From Mesoaciditoga sp. (GTDB taxonomy: Bacteria; Thermotogota; Thermotogae; Mesoaciditogales; Mesoaciditogaceae), in contig WGFY01000068.1 in assembly GCA_015491995.1 (NCBI GenBank), forward strand, positions 1 to 64,000: a stretch of 64,000 nt of DNA, given 5' to 3'. The notes under the pieces are model-generated. The model was not told the DNA's origin. It did no database searches and saw nothing but the letters and a program-made list of their open reading frames with translations. Both the position numbers and the translations under genes were made by a program. The number at the start of each line of letters is the position of its first letter. The first letter of the stretch is position 1. Positions 8,721 to 19,083 of this stretch are shown here, piece by piece.

Positions 8721-8729
8721 TGCTATAAT
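8721..8729 (+). promoter_or_regulatory. Extended -10 promoter element of metG
   Basis: TGCTATAAT is a perfect extended -10 (TGnTATAAT), 28 bases before the TTG start of metG. The -35 is weak (TTCACT at 19 bases). It probably drives metG-gyrA-truA-tlyA-secA-prfB and onward. Confidence 0.65.
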
Positions 8730-8757
8730 TATTAAAAATGACAAGGGGTGAAGAAGC

Positions 8758-10662
8758 TTGTCGAAGGCTTTTTATGTTACAACACCGATTTATTACATAA
8801 ATTCAGATCCACATGTAGGTTCCGCCTACACGACTATCGTTGCGGATAGCGTTGCGCGATACAAGAGAATGATGGGCTACGATACGTTCTTCCTTACCGG
8901 CACCGATGAGCATGGTCAGCATGTCTTAAGAGCTGCGCAAAAAGCAAAAAGGGATGTAAAGGAATTTGCGGATGAGCTTGCCGAGCGATTTGTTAAACTA
9001 TGGAAAGAACTTGGAATATCCAACGACGCTTTTGTCAGAACTACAGATGACTACCATGTAAAAGCCGTTCAAGGATTTTTCCAGAAAATGTATGACAAAG
9101 GCGATATTTATTTGGGTAAATATGAAGGTTGGTACTGTGTTAACTGTGAGACGTTTTGGACAGAAAAAGACATCGGAGAAGGTAAGCTATGTCCAACTTG
9201 TCTGAGACCATTGGAACACGTTGAAGAGGAAAACTACTTTTTCAGACTTTCCAAGTACACCGAACCTTTGCTTGACCATTTCAAAAAGCACCCAGACTTC
9301 GTTGAACCGGCATTTAGACGAAACGAAATGATGAAAATTCTCGAAAGCGGGCTCGAAGATATAAGCGTTTCAAGAACGTCATTCGATTGGGGAATCCCAA
9401 TTCCATTTGATCTAAAACATGTTGTTTACGTATGGTTTGACGCACTTATCAATTATGTATCCGCAATAGGATACGGTAGAGACGATGAGATGTTCAACAG
9501 ATATTGGCCTGCGGACGTTCACTTTATAGGAAAAGAGATCAATCGTTTTCACTCTTTAATTTGGCCTGCGATGCTTATGAGTGTTGGACTTCCTCTTCCA
9601 AAGAAGATATTTGCCCATGGATGGTTAACGGTTAACGGTGAAAAAATATCCAAATCGAAAGGTAACGCCGTGGATCCGAGGGCGTTGATCAACGCATACG
9701 GTATAGATGCGGTGAAGTACTACTTGTTGAGAGATATTCAATTTGGAAATGATGGAGATTTTTCTGAGGATAATTTGATCACGAGAATAAATGCCGATCT
9801 TGCAAACGATCTCGGAAATCTTGTTCATAGAACCCTTTCCATGATATCCCAAAATTTTGAATTTCTTCCCAAGCCAATGGAAGATGGAAAGTACGATGAC
9901 AAGCTTAAAGGCCTTACGGAAAAGACCATCAAAGAATACTTCGAATATATGGACAACTTCAAATTCACTCAAGCGCTTGAAGGCATATGGAAGCTGATAA
10001 GGTTTGGAAACAAGTACATAGATCTCACAGAACCTTGGCTTTTGGCTCGAGACGTTTCTAAAAAAAATAGATTGGCAACCGTGCTTTACAATCTTTCCGA
10101 TGCCATAAGGAATGTTGCGATCATGTTGTCTCCCATTTTGATAAAAACGAGCGCTGAGATCATGGAGAAGATGAATCAGGATTTCAACGACGTTGGAAAC
10201 CTTGGATGGCACAAAACGATTTCAAATGTGAAAATCATGGTGGGAGACCAGTTGTTCCCAAGAATAGATGTAAAAAAATGGAAAAAGGTGATAAAGATGA
10301 CCGAAGAAAAGAAAGTAGAGGTTCAAGTCACACAAAAGCCACAAGTCACTATCGAAGATTTTGCGAGGCTGGATCTCAGAGTTGCAAAGATACTATCGGC
10401 AGAACGTGTGCTCAAATCTGAAAAACTCATAAAATTGGAATTAGATCTTGGTAGCGAGAAGCGGCAAATAGTCGCCGGGATTGGCAAAGTTTACATGCCA
10501 GAATCTTTGATAGGCAAAGAGATAATCATCATATTCAATCTCAAAGCCGTAAAACTCATGGGAATAGAATCGAATGGGATGCTGTTAGCGGCAAAAGATG
10601 GCGAGAAACTTAGAATATTGACCGTTGATGGGCAAGTAGAACCCGGTGCAAAGATTTCGTGA
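8758..10662 (+). CDS. metG: Methionyl-tRNA synthetase
   Basis: It charges tRNA-Met with methionine using ATP. The 634-aa protein has the class I HIGH-type motif as PHVGS (near residue 20), a four-cysteine zinc site (CVNC then CPTC, about 127-150), and KISKS near residue 296, followed by the anticodon-binding helical domain. The last about 110 residues are a Trbp111-type tRNA-binding OB domain (DLRVAKILSAERV), as in dimeric bacterial MetRS. The TTG start follows AAGGGGTGAAG at good spacing. It heads a long plus-strand operon and is 10 bases from gyrA. Confidence 0.97.
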   Translation: MSKAFYVTTPIYYINSDPHVGSAYTTIVADSVARYKRMMGYDTFFLTGTDEHGQHVLRAAQKAKRDVKEFADELAERFVKLWKELGISNDAFVRTTDDYHVKAVQGFFQKMYDKGDIYLGKYEGWYCVNCETFWTEKDIGEGKLCPTCLRPLEHVEEENYFFRLSKYTEPLLDHFKKHPDFVEPAFRRNEMMKILESGLEDISVSRTSFDWGIPIPFDLKHVVYVWFDALINYVSAIGYGRDDEMFNRYWPADVHFIGKEINRFHSLIWPAMLMSVGLPLPKKIFAHGWLTVNGEKISKSKGNAVDPRALINAYGIDAVKYYLLRDIQFGNDGDFSEDNLITRINADLANDLGNLVHRTLSMISQNFEFLPKPMEDGKYDDKLKGLTEKTIKEYFEYMDNFKFTQALEGIWKLIRFGNKYIDLTEPWLLARDVSKKNRLATVLYNLSDAIRNVAIMLSPILIKTSAEIMEKMNQDFNDVGNLGWHKTISNVKIMVGDQLFPRIDVKKWKKVIKMTEEKKVEVQVTQKPQVTIEDFARLDLRVAKILSAERVLKSEKLIKLELDLGSEKRQIVAGIGKVYMPESLIGKEIIIIFNLKAVKLMGIESNGMLLAAKDGEKLRILTVDGQVEPGAKIS

Positions 10663-10672
10663 GGTGTGAATA

Positions 10673-13090
10673 GTGGAGGAAATAATTAAGAGATCTATCT
10701 CAGATGAATTGGTCGATTCTTATATAAATTACTCGATGAGCGTTATCATTGGAAGAGCCATACCAGATGTAAGAGATGGTCTTAAACCCGTTCAAAGGCG
10801 TATACTTTACGGCATGTATCAGCTTGGCCTTAAAAGCGGAAGTTCCACAAAAAAGAGTGCAAGAATAGTCGGAGAGGTTATGGGGAAATACCATCCTCAT
10901 GGAGATATGGCTATATACGATACGTTGGCAAGAATGTCCCAAAACTTCACGATGAGATATCCAATCGTGCATGGTCAGGGAAACTTTGGCTCAATCGATA
11001 GAGATCCTCCCGCGGCAATGAGGTATACCGAAGCAAAACTTTCCAAAATCGCGGAGGAAATGCTTACGGATATAGAAGAAAATACAGTTGACATGATTCC
11101 GAACTTCGATGAATCCCTAAAAGAACCAGTTGTACTTCCTGCAAAAATACCTCAACTCTTGATGAACGGAGCATCTGGCATAGCCGTTGGAATGTCAACG
11201 TCTATACCACCACACAACCTTGGAGAACTCGTTGATCTCATGGTGGCGCTCATGGAAAATCCAGACATTCCCACTTCAGAAGTGGCAAGCATGTTAAAAG
11301 GTCCTGATTTTCCAACTGGTGGGACGATAATGGGTGTTGAAGCGATCCGAAAGATATATGAAACTGGACATGGTTCGGTGATCGTGAGAGGTAAAACCGT
11401 TTTTGAAGAACATAAAAAACGAATGAGAATAATAATAACAGAAATGCCTTACGGAGTTTCGAAAGCAGGACTTATAGAAAATATTGCGGATTTTGCTAAG
11501 AATTCAAAAGAGAGCTTCATTACAAACATACGTGACGAATCGGACAGAAATGGGCTAAGGGTGATGATCGAGTTGGCGCGGAGCGCAAATCCGAACGTTG
11601 TGCTCAATCGCTTATACAAGCACACTCCTCTTCAGTTTTATTTCCCTGTGAACATGCTCGTGATAGATCATGGCAAGCCTAAACTTATGAATTTGAAACA
11701 GATGGCCATGGCTTTTATAAATCACCGTTATGAAGTTGTGAAACGCAGAAGTGAATATGAATTGGATAAATATTCAAGGCGCGCTCACATAGTCGAGGGG
11801 CTTATAAAAGCTTCGCGTGCAATTTCAAGCGTCATAAACGTGATAAGAGATGCAAAAGATCCAGCAGATGCAGCTCAAAAACTTGTAAAAGTATTGGAAG
11901 TTTCTGAAGAACAATCAAAAGCAATTCTTGATATGAAGCTCCAGCGTTTGACATCTCTTGAGCACAAGAAGTTAGACAACGAATATCAAACACTTATAGA
12001 CCGTATGGCAAAACTTCAAACAACTCTTGGCGATTCCTTCAAAATAATGGAAGAGGTAAAAAAAGAGCTTTTGGAGATGAAAGACAAATATGCCGATAAA
12101 AGGCGAAGCGATATAAAAAACAGCTTAGAACTTATAAACGTCGAAGATCTACTCACAGATGATGATTTGGTGGTTACCGTTACCCATGATGATTACATCT
12201 CTTCCACAAAATTAGACGCTTATAAAAGTCAAAATAGAGGTGGAAAGGGAAACATTTCGTTGAGAACACGCGATGAGGATTACGTGGAACATGTCTTCAT
12301 AACTTCGAGATTGAGTTATACGATGTTCATAACGAATTTCGGACGTGCTTATTTCATAAAAAACTACAATATCCCGGAAAGTAACAAAGGAACTAAAGGG
12401 AAGTTGATACTCAATTACCTTAACCTTTCACAGGGAGAAAAAGTTAAATCGGTGCTTTCGCCTGGCAAATCCATAGACGATTCCAAAGATCTTTTGATAG
12501 TGACCAAAAAAGGCCGTATAAAGCGCACGTCACTTGGAGAGATATCCAGGAGAACTAATGGAATATACGTTGTGAAATTAGAAGAGGGCGATGAAATAGT
12601 CGATGCGATGCTCGCAAGATCAGGCAATGAAAATGCCAAAGTAGCCCTTGCAACGGTAAAGGGAAAGTTCATATCCTTTGAGATCAAAGAAGTTAGAAGA
12701 ATGGGGCGAACTGCCATGGGAGTCAGCGGGATCAAGCTGAGAAGTGATGACGAGGTTGTGTCTATGATCATACCATGGGCAGAAAACGTCCAAGTTTTGA
12801 CCATCAGTGAAAATGGATATGGGAAACGAACGAATTTCAAAGATTACAGGGTTCAACACCGTGGAGGATACGGTATTAAAAATTTGAGATTGACTGAGAA
12901 AAATGGTCTGATAGTTTCTGTGAAGCCTGTAATTGATACCGACGAGATCATAGCCGTTACGGCAAGTGGAAAGGCAATTCGATTTAAAGCGTCCGACGTT
13001 TCGATAACAAGTCGTGTGACTCAAGGTGTTAAATGTGTCAGGCTAAATGATGGTGACAAGGTGGTTGCGATTGCCATTTCGAGGGATTGA
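10673..13090 (+). CDS. gyrA: DNA gyrase subunit A
   Basis: It is the breakage-reunion subunit of the type IIA topoisomerase. The 805-aa length is typical. Winged-helix DNA-binding and tower features are present: [25 protein letters not shown], and the catalytic tyrosine in [11 protein letters not shown] (near residue 121). The C-terminal pinwheel includes a GyrA box written QNRGGKG instead of the usual QRRGGKG, which still favours GyrA over ParC. No gyrB is adjacent. The GTG start lies 8 bases after the metG stop, with GAGGTG as ribosome-binding site. Negative versus positive supercoiling preference cannot be read from this. Confidence 0.95.
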   Translation: MEEIIKRSISDELVDSYINYSMSVIIGRAIPDVRDGLKPVQRRILYGMYQLGLKSGSSTKKSARIVGEVMGKYHPHGDMAIYDTLARMSQNFTMRYPIVHGQGNFGSIDRDPPAAMRYTEAKLSKIAEEMLTDIEENTVDMIPNFDESLKEPVVLPAKIPQLLMNGASGIAVGMSTSIPPHNLGELVDLMVALMENPDIPTSEVASMLKGPDFPTGGTIMGVEAIRKIYETGHGSVIVRGKTVFEEHKKRMRIIITEMPYGVSKAGLIENIADFAKNSKESFITNIRDESDRNGLRVMIELARSANPNVVLNRLYKHTPLQFYFPVNMLVIDHGKPKLMNLKQMAMAFINHRYEVVKRRSEYELDKYSRRAHIVEGLIKASRAISSVINVIRDAKDPADAAQKLVKVLEVSEEQSKAILDMKLQRLTSLEHKKLDNEYQTLIDRMAKLQTTLGDSFKIMEEVKKELLEMKDKYADKRRSDIKNSLELINVEDLLTDDDLVVTVTHDDYISSTKLDAYKSQNRGGKGNISLRTRDEDYVEHVFITSRLSYTMFITNFGRAYFIKNYNIPESNKGTKGKLILNYLNLSQGEKVKSVLSPGKSIDDSKDLLIVTKKGRIKRTSLGEISRRTNGIYVVKLEEGDEIVDAMLARSGNENAKVALATVKGKFISFEIKEVRRMGRTAMGVSGIKLRSDDEVVSMIIPWAENVQVLTISENGYGKRTNFKDYRVQHRGGYGIKNLRLTEKNGLIVSVKPVIDTDEIIAVTASGKAIRFKASDVSITSRVTQGVKCVRLNDGDKVVAIAISRD

Positions 13091-13096
13091 TTCGAT

Positions 13097-13834
13097 TTGA
13101 AAGTAATTTGCGTTGTTGAGTACGACGGAACCAATTTCCATGGCTCCCAATATCATCCAGATGTCCGTACCGTTCAAGGTGAATTCAACAGATCTTTGGA
13201 GACGATTTTCAAACAACATCTCAAAACGGATATGGCCGGAAGGACGGATGCAGGTGTGCATGCCAACTACCAAGTTTTTTCTTTCGAACGAATTAACAAA
13301 AGAATGGAAGAATCAAACGTAAAAGATGCCTTGAATTCCGTGCTTCCGAAAGATACGCATGTTAGAGATGTTTGGTTCGCACCAGATAATTTTTCACCAC
13401 GTCTTGCGGCTAAAAAGAGAGTGTATCAATATTTCATATACAACCACCCAGAGAAAGATATATTCCTTCGTAACAGAGCTTGGTGGTTTCCGTACCTTTT
13501 AAACGTTGAAAAGATGAGAGAAGCTGCCGTTATCCTCGAAGGAGAACATGATTTCACCTCTTTCGTTGCAAAGGATAAAAAGGATGATCGAAGTCCCGTG
13601 AGATTTATTTACAGAATCAGAATACTCAAGATATCATCTTTCATACTCATTCGTGTTGAAGGAAAATCCTATTTGAAGCGTATGGTCAGGAACATCGTCG
13701 GAACATTGGTAAAAGTCGGGGTTGAAACGTGGGAACCTTTACATGTTAAAGAACTCCTTGAAATGAGAGATAGAAGCAAAGCGGGAGCGACAGCTCCCGC
13801 GCATGGTTTGTATCTATACCGTGTTTATTTTTGA
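13097..13834 (+). CDS. truA: tRNA pseudouridine(38-40) synthase TruA
   Basis: It isomerises uridines 38-40 in the anticodon arm. The 245-aa product has YDGTNFHGSQYHP, the catalytic aspartate in MAGRTDAGVHA (near residue 53), and the C-terminal GKSYLKRMVRNIVGTLVKVG signature. The TTG start is 6 bases after gyrA, with GAGGGA upstream. It is part of the metG operon. Confidence 0.96.
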   Translation: MKVICVVEYDGTNFHGSQYHPDVRTVQGEFNRSLETIFKQHLKTDMAGRTDAGVHANYQVFSFERINKRMEESNVKDALNSVLPKDTHVRDVWFAPDNFSPRLAAKKRVYQYFIYNHPEKDIFLRNRAWWFPYLLNVEKMREAAVILEGEHDFTSFVAKDKKDDRSPVRFIYRIRILKISSFILIRVEGKSYLKRMVRNIVGTLVKVGVETWEPLHVKELLEMRDRSKAGATAPAHGLYLYRVYF

Positions 13835-13852
13835 AATTCGGAGGCTTTTGAT

Positions 13853-14641
13853 TTGAAAAAGAGACTCGATGAATTGCTATTTAAACGTGGATTGTTCCAA
13901 TCGCAAAGCCGTGCGAAAGCTGAAATACTCGAGGGGAACGTCATCGTTAACGGCACTCTTGCCAGAAAGGCGGGCAAACCAGTTTCTGATGATGTAAAGG
14001 TAGAAATAAAGAAAAAAAACCCGTACGTTTCGCGCGGTGCATACAAATTGATAAAAGCGTTGGACGAGTTTGAGATAGTTCTTAATGGAAAAATCGGTTG
14101 CGATCTTGGTGCATCAACGGGCGGTTTTACCCAAGTTATGCTTGAAAGAGGTACAAAAAAGGTTTATTCCGTTGATGTTGGATATGGGCAATTTGCATGG
14201 AAGTTGAGAAATGATTCGAGAGTTATTTTAAAAGAACGAACGAATGCACGTTTTTTAACACTCGAGGATTTTGGAGAAAAGATCGATTTCATCACATGTG
14301 ATCTTTCTTTCATTTCGTTAAGGCTGATTTTCCCCGTTATAAAAAGACTGCTGAATTTGAGTGGCTCCGTGGTTTGTCTTGTGAAACCACAATTTGAGGC
14401 TGGACGTGATAGGATAAAAAAAGGTGTTGTTAGATCAAAAGAAATACATATAGATGTTTTGAAAAATACGATGGATTCTGCGGAAGAAACGGGATTGCAT
14501 TTGAAAGGTTTAACTTATTCCCCTATAAAAGGCCCAGCCGGGAACATAGAATTCTTAGCGTATATGAATCTTAGTCATGAAGAAGAAATAGATCCAAGGG
14601 CGGTTGTGGACTTTGCATGGAAAGAACTCACGGAGGGATGA
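13853..14641 (+). CDS. tlyA: TlyA-family rRNA 2'-O-methyltransferase (S4 + FtsJ fold)
   Basis: The 262-aa protein has an N-terminal S4 RNA-binding domain (KRLDELLFKRGLFQSQSRAKAEIL, residues 1-60). A Rossmann methyltransferase domain follows, with the SAM motif CDLGASTGGFTQVMLERG and KDKE-type catalytic residues including VCLVKPQFEAGRD. TlyA methylates the 2'-hydroxyl of cytidine in 16S and/or 23S rRNA; members are often mislabelled hemolysins. The TTG start follows GGAGG, 18 bases after truA, and the gene ends 3 bases before secA. Confidence 0.92.
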   Translation: MKKRLDELLFKRGLFQSQSRAKAEILEGNVIVNGTLARKAGKPVSDDVKVEIKKKNPYVSRGAYKLIKALDEFEIVLNGKIGCDLGASTGGFTQVMLERGTKKVYSVDVGYGQFAWKLRNDSRVILKERTNARFLTLEDFGEKIDFITCDLSFISLRLIFPVIKRLLNLSGSVVCLVKPQFEAGRDRIKKGVVRSKEIHIDVLKNTMDSAEETGLHLKGLTYSPIKGPAGNIEFLAYMNLSHEEEIDPRAVVDFAWKELTEG

Positions 14642-14644
14642 AAA

Positions 14645-17116
14645 ATGTCATTGATAAATAAATTGTTCGATCAGAACAAAAAGTACTTGAAAAGTTTTGC
14701 GAAGATCGTAGAAAAAGTCAAAGCATTTGAAGAAAAAATGAAAGAATTGAAAATTGAAGAATTCCCGAATAAAACGAAAGAATTTCGAGAAAGAATAGAA
14801 AATGGTGAAACGCTGAACGATATATTACCTGAAGCTTTTGCGCTTGCCAGAGAAGTTTCTCAAAGAATATTGAGTATGCGTCCATTTGACGTTCAGATAA
14901 TGGGAGCAGTTGCACTTCACAGGGGAATGGCAACCGAAATGAAGACTGGTGAAGGAAAAACCCTTGTTGCGGTTATGCCAGCCTATTTGAATGCCCTGAC
15001 CGGCAAAGGTGTTCATGTAATAACAGTTAACGATTATTTGGCGCGTAGAGATTCCGAATGGATGAGACCTGTTCACAAAGCCCTGGGCCTTTCAGTCGGT
15101 GCCATTCAGTCCAACATGGATCCGGATGAAAGGCGTGAGATGTACAACTGTGATATAACATATGGAACGAACAACGAAATGGGATTCGATTATCTAAGAG
15201 ACAATCTTGCTTACTTGCCAGAACAACGAGTTCAAAGAGGTCATAATTACGTGATTGTGGATGAGATAGATAGCGTTCTCATCGATGAAGCCCGTACCCC
15301 TTTGATCATCTCGGGCCCTGCCGGGACATCGTCAAAGCTCTACAAGATGTTTGCTTCCCATGCAAAGAAATTCAAGCCGGAAACTGATTTTAAAATAGAT
15401 GAAAAATCCAAAACGGTTAGCCTCACCGAAGAAGGAATTAAAAAAGCAGAAAAAGTTATTGGAATAGATAATCTCTACGATTCACAAAATGTCAACTACA
15501 ACTTTCACCTTTTGAATGCTCTAAGGGCGCTTCATCTGTACAAACGCGATGTGGACTATCTTGTGCGAAATGGTGAAGTGATGATAGTCGATGAATTTAC
15601 AGGACGTGTGTTGGAGGGAAGACGTTACAGCGAAGGGCTTCATCAAGCCATTGAGGCAAAAGAAGGCGTACGAGTAAAAGAAGAAACTATAACATATGCT
15701 ACGATAACACTTCAGAATTACTTCTTGATGTACAAGAAGATCGCAGGTATGACGGGGACGGCTTACACCGAAAAGGACGAATTCGATCAGATATACAACA
15801 TGGAAGTTGTAGTTATACCGACGAACAAACCCGTTGTGCGCAAGGATATGAACGATCTGATTTTTAAAACCGAAAAAGAAAAATTCGATGCGATAGTTGA
15901 GGATATAGCCGAAAGTCATGAAAAAGGACAACCGGTCTTAGTTGGAACCATATCGATAGAGAAGAGTGAGAGACTTAGCCAGATGTTGAAAAAGCGCGAC
16001 ATTTCTCATGAAGTCTTAAACGCAAAGCATCCTGAAAGAGAGGCCGAAATCATAGCCAAAGCTGGGCAAAAGAGTGCCGTTACGATAGCCACCAACATGG
16101 CCGGTAGAGGAACGGATATAAAACTTGGAGATGGTGTAAAAGAAGTCGGTGGCTTGTACGTCCTTGGAACAGAAAGGCATGAAGCTCGAAGGATAGACAA
16201 CCAACTTCGAGGAAGATGCGCCAGACAAGGCGATCCTGGCGAAACACGTTTTTATCTTTCAACGGAAGACAATTTGCTAAGGGTATTCGGTGGGGATAAG
16301 ATGAGATCGTTGATGAACACCTTAAAAATATCAAAAGGTGAGCCAATAGAGCACGGCATGTTGAGCCGTCTCATTGAGCAAGCACAAAAGAAAGTTGAAG
16401 GGATTCATTTTTCCATAAGAAAACATCTTCTCGAGCTTGATTCGGTTCTTGATAGACAGAGAAATGCAATTTACTCTCATCGTAATTGGATATTAAATGG
16501 TAGTGAAGTAGAAGAGCACCTCATGGAGATATTTGAAGATGTTGTGGATAGGAAAATGGCCAAATATTGTCAAGACAAGATCGCTGAAAATTGGGATATT
16601 AAAGGGTTAGAAAACGAGTTGAAAACGATCTTTCCATTTATTTCCTTAGAAAAAGAGATAAAAAATGTTGTGCCCTTAAAGAAAGAAGATCTGATGGGAG
16701 AGATAAGGGGAAATTACGAACTTAAAGTGGTTGAGATCGGTAAAGAACAATTTCCAAACATAATAAAATATGTAATGCTCAGGGTCATAGACGAAAGATG
16801 GAAAATGCATCTTCAAACGGTGGATCATCTTAAAGAGTCCGTGAATCTTAGAGCCTATGGTCAGAAAGATCCTGTCATAGAATTCAAACGCGACAGTTAC
16901 GAAATGTTTGAAGAAATGGTTGACGGCATGTACGATGACATTTCCGCAATAGCATTTAGAATAGTGGTCGTTGATGAGCAGAAAGAGAAAGAACGTGCAA
17001 GAAAGAGTTTCGCCGTCTTGCAAACTCAACATGATGATTTTTCCTTTGGCCCAAAAGAATCAAAAGGTAGATCGAGTGTATCCACAAAACATAAAAGAAT
17101 GCGCGTGAAAAAGTGA
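14645..17116 (+). CDS. secA: Preprotein translocase ATPase SecA
   Basis: It is the motor that drives secreted proteins through SecYEG. The 823 residues contain Walker A (MKTGEGKT, near 101), Walker B (VDEIDSVLIDEART, near 206), the preprotein cross-linking domain, NBD2 (TNMAGRGTDIKL; QLRGRCARQGDPG) and the helical scaffold region with RAYGQKDPVIEFK. The C-terminal linker is short and basic and lacks the usual CXCX8C zinc-binding tail that contacts SecB. The protein is slightly shorter than the E. coli enzyme. The start is ATG with GGAGG 6 bases upstream, inside the end of tlyA. Confidence 0.97.
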   Translation: MSLINKLFDQNKKYLKSFAKIVEKVKAFEEKMKELKIEEFPNKTKEFRERIENGETLNDILPEAFALAREVSQRILSMRPFDVQIMGAVALHRGMATEMKTGEGKTLVAVMPAYLNALTGKGVHVITVNDYLARRDSEWMRPVHKALGLSVGAIQSNMDPDERREMYNCDITYGTNNEMGFDYLRDNLAYLPEQRVQRGHNYVIVDEIDSVLIDEARTPLIISGPAGTSSKLYKMFASHAKKFKPETDFKIDEKSKTVSLTEEGIKKAEKVIGIDNLYDSQNVNYNFHLLNALRALHLYKRDVDYLVRNGEVMIVDEFTGRVLEGRRYSEGLHQAIEAKEGVRVKEETITYATITLQNYFLMYKKIAGMTGTAYTEKDEFDQIYNMEVVVIPTNKPVVRKDMNDLIFKTEKEKFDAIVEDIAESHEKGQPVLVGTISIEKSERLSQMLKKRDISHEVLNAKHPEREAEIIAKAGQKSAVTIATNMAGRGTDIKLGDGVKEVGGLYVLGTERHEARRIDNQLRGRCARQGDPGETRFYLSTEDNLLRVFGGDKMRSLMNTLKISKGEPIEHGMLSRLIEQAQKKVEGIHFSIRKHLLELDSVLDRQRNAIYSHRNWILNGSEVEEHLMEIFEDVVDRKMAKYCQDKIAENWDIKGLENELKTIFPFISLEKEIKNVVPLKKEDLMGEIRGNYELKVVEIGKEQFPNIIKYVMLRVIDERWKMHLQTVDHLKESVNLRAYGQKDPVIEFKRDSYEMFEEMVDGMYDDISAIAFRIVVVDEQKEKERARKSFAVLQTQHDDFSFGPKESKGRSSVSTKHKRMRVKK

Positions 17117-17129
17117 TGAGGTGGTTTTT

Positions 17130-18245
17130 GTGATAAATTATGACTTGAGAGTTAAAATTGAAGACATTCAAAAGCGTTTTAATGAGATAAAAAAGTTTCT
17201 CGATGTGGATAAGGTGAAAAAGGACATCAAAACTTTGGAATCCAGAACATCTTCAGGCGAATTCTGGAACGATATGCAAAATGCCCAAGATACTTTGAGA
17301 AAATTGAAAACGGTGAAGGAAAGGTATGACAAGTTCAACGTTATCAGATCCAAGATAGAAGATCTCGAGGTTGGAATGGAGTTAGCCGAAGATGATGATG
17401 ATTTCGTTGAAACGCTTGGAAAAGGGGCAGTTGAAACGCAAGAACTTCTTGAAAGCTTTGAAATGCTTATGATGCTCAACGGCAAATTCGATGATTTGAA
17501 TTGCTACCTGTCTATTCATCCTGGAGCCGGTGGAACGGAGTCTCATGATTGGGCAAGTATGCTTTTAAGGATGTACACGCGTTGGGTAGAAAAACATGGA
17601 TTTGAAATTGAAGAGATAGATTTGCAGCCAGGAGACGAAGCCGGTATAAACAGTGCAACTCTTCTTGTAAAAGGTGAAAACGTGTACGGCTTCTTGAAAT
17701 ACGAAAGAGGAGTTCACAGACTTGTTAGAATTTCTCCATTTGATTCTGCCAAAAGAAGGCACACCTCTTTTGCCTCAATAAACGTCATTCCTGAGTTCAA
17801 AAAAGATGTTGAAGTGGATATAAAAGATGAAGATTTGAAGATAGACACGTATCGTTCATCTGGAGCTGGAGGTCAGCATGTCAACAGAACAGATTCTGCC
17901 GTGAGGATAACACATCTACCAACAGGAATAGTTGTAACATGCCAGAACGAAAGATCGCAAATTCAAAATAGAGAAGTTGCGATGAGAGTCCTAAAAGCAC
18001 GATTATATCAGCTGGAGTTGGAGAAACGTGAACAAAAACTTAAACGAATTCAAGGGAACTTAAAAGAAATTGGCTGGGGAAGTCAAATAAGATCTTACGT
18101 CTTTCAACCGTACACAATGGTTAAAGACCATAGAACTAATCACGAAACTGGCAACATTCAAGCTGTGATGGACGGTGATATAGACGACTTTATATACGCG
18201 GAGCTCGTTTTTTTTGCGAGAAGTAATATGGATACTGGTATTTGA
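17130..18245 (+). CDS. prfB: Peptide chain release factor 2
   Basis: It recognises UGA and UAA stop codons and triggers peptide release. The tripeptide region is SPF-type (RISPFDSAKRRHTSF), which marks RF2 rather than RF1. The GGQ loop is SSGAGGQHVNRTDSAVR, near residue 247. The GTG at 17130 was chosen over the GTG at 17121, because GATGAGGTGG is then 6-7 bases upstream and the product begins MINYDLR as in the family. The frame is continuous: there is no in-frame UGA and no programmed +1 frameshift site. The 3' end overlaps the next gene by 32 bases. Confidence 0.94.
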   Translation: MINYDLRVKIEDIQKRFNEIKKFLDVDKVKKDIKTLESRTSSGEFWNDMQNAQDTLRKLKTVKERYDKFNVIRSKIEDLEVGMELAEDDDDFVETLGKGAVETQELLESFEMLMMLNGKFDDLNCYLSIHPGAGGTESHDWASMLLRMYTRWVEKHGFEIEEIDLQPGDEAGINSATLLVKGENVYGFLKYERGVHRLVRISPFDSAKRRHTSFASINVIPEFKKDVEVDIKDEDLKIDTYRSSGAGGQHVNRTDSAVRITHLPTGIVVTCQNERSQIQNREVAMRVLKARLYQLELEKREQKLKRIQGNLKEIGWGSQIRSYVFQPYTMVKDHRTNHETGNIQAVMDGDIDDFIYAELVFFARSNMDTGI

Positions 18246-19083
18246 ACTTTTTTTCGGAGTGGTCGCACTTTCAATTCCGGTTTATGTTTCAACACAGAGT
18301 GGTGTAAACAACGAATACATCATATCCGTTAGGAGTTGGAATGAGGAGTTTTGGAACTCGTTAGGTAAGCTGTGGAACATGTTTCCCACGAGACCTACTT
18401 ACATGATGATTGCAAAAGGAAACTTTGGTCCGGAGATGGGATTCACCGTTTCGTATCCCGACAGTTTTCGAGTACTTGTTGAGATAAGATATCCAGTTTC
18501 TCAAATGAGAGCCACTGTGGCTCATGAGCTCATGCATGTTTTCCAATTCGCATGGATAAAACGCTACAAACATTTAATGCCTTTATGGGTAATGGAAGGG
18601 CTTGCCACATGGTATGGTGGCAAAAAAGGGACGTATATAAGCCCACTTGGAGATAATCCATTTTTGTTTTGGTCAGTGGATATTTTGAAATACAAATCAT
18701 ATCCTAAAAGTGAAGAGGCTAAAGGGGAATATTATTCCGAAGTTTATGCCCTTTTTAACGCTATAGATGCGAAGATCGATCTTGCAAAGAATTTCCAAAA
18801 AATCCTGTATTACACCGAGAAAGGAAAAAGTTGGCAAAACGCGCTTTCAAAAGTACTTGGCGAGAATTTTAACGAGTTCTACTCTCAGTGGAGAAAAGAA
18901 AATTTGCTTCTTATTTCTTTGAAATTCGCGTCTTTTTGGGGAATATGGATGGGAATGCCGTTATTTCTTTTGGTGATTTTTTTCGTTAAGCGTTCCAAGA
19001 ATGACGATAACATAAGCCAAGATGATGTAGAAAAATTGGAAAAATCATATGGTAAGGAATATTGGAAAGGTGACGATCGTTGA
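18214..19083 (+). CDS. Membrane-anchored gluzincin-type metallopeptidase (peptidase MA-like)
   Basis: The 289-aa protein has an N-terminal hydrophobic anchor, a central domain with AHELMHVFQF (HEXXH zinc motif, near residue 107) and a downstream glutamate in VMEGLATWYGG, the third zinc ligand pattern of gluzincins. A second transmembrane helix (WMGMPLFLLVIFFV) is followed by a charged cytosolic tail. The catalytic domain is therefore probably outside the inner membrane. The TTG start inside prfB has a weak GGAG 10 bases upstream; a later GTG near 18259 is possible. Substrate unknown. It overlaps the pyruvyl-transferase-like gene by 4 bases. Confidence 0.75.
   Translation: MREVIWILVFELFFGVVALSIPVYVSTQSGVNNEYIISVRSWNEEFWNSLGKLWNMFPTRPTYMMIAKGNFGPEMGFTVSYPDSFRVLVEIRYPVSQMRATVAHELMHVFQFAWIKRYKHLMPLWVMEGLATWYGGKKGTYISPLGDNPFLFWSVDILKYKSYPKSEEAKGEYYSEVYALFNAIDAKIDLAKNFQKILYYTEKGKSWQNALSKVLGENFNEFYSQWRKENLLLISLKFASFWGIWMGMPLFLLVIFFVKRSKNDDNISQDDVEKLEKSYGKEYWKGDDR

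Noticed and set aside
10673-13090. ParC (topoisomerase IV) instead of GyrA
   Set aside because: A single GyrA-box-like QNRGGKG and a full C-terminal pinwheel favour GyrA, and no parE is adjacent.
17121-17330. Programmed +1 frameshift in prfB
   Set aside because: The frame is continuous with no in-frame UGA near codon 25 and no CTTTGA-type slippery site, so no frameshift is needed.
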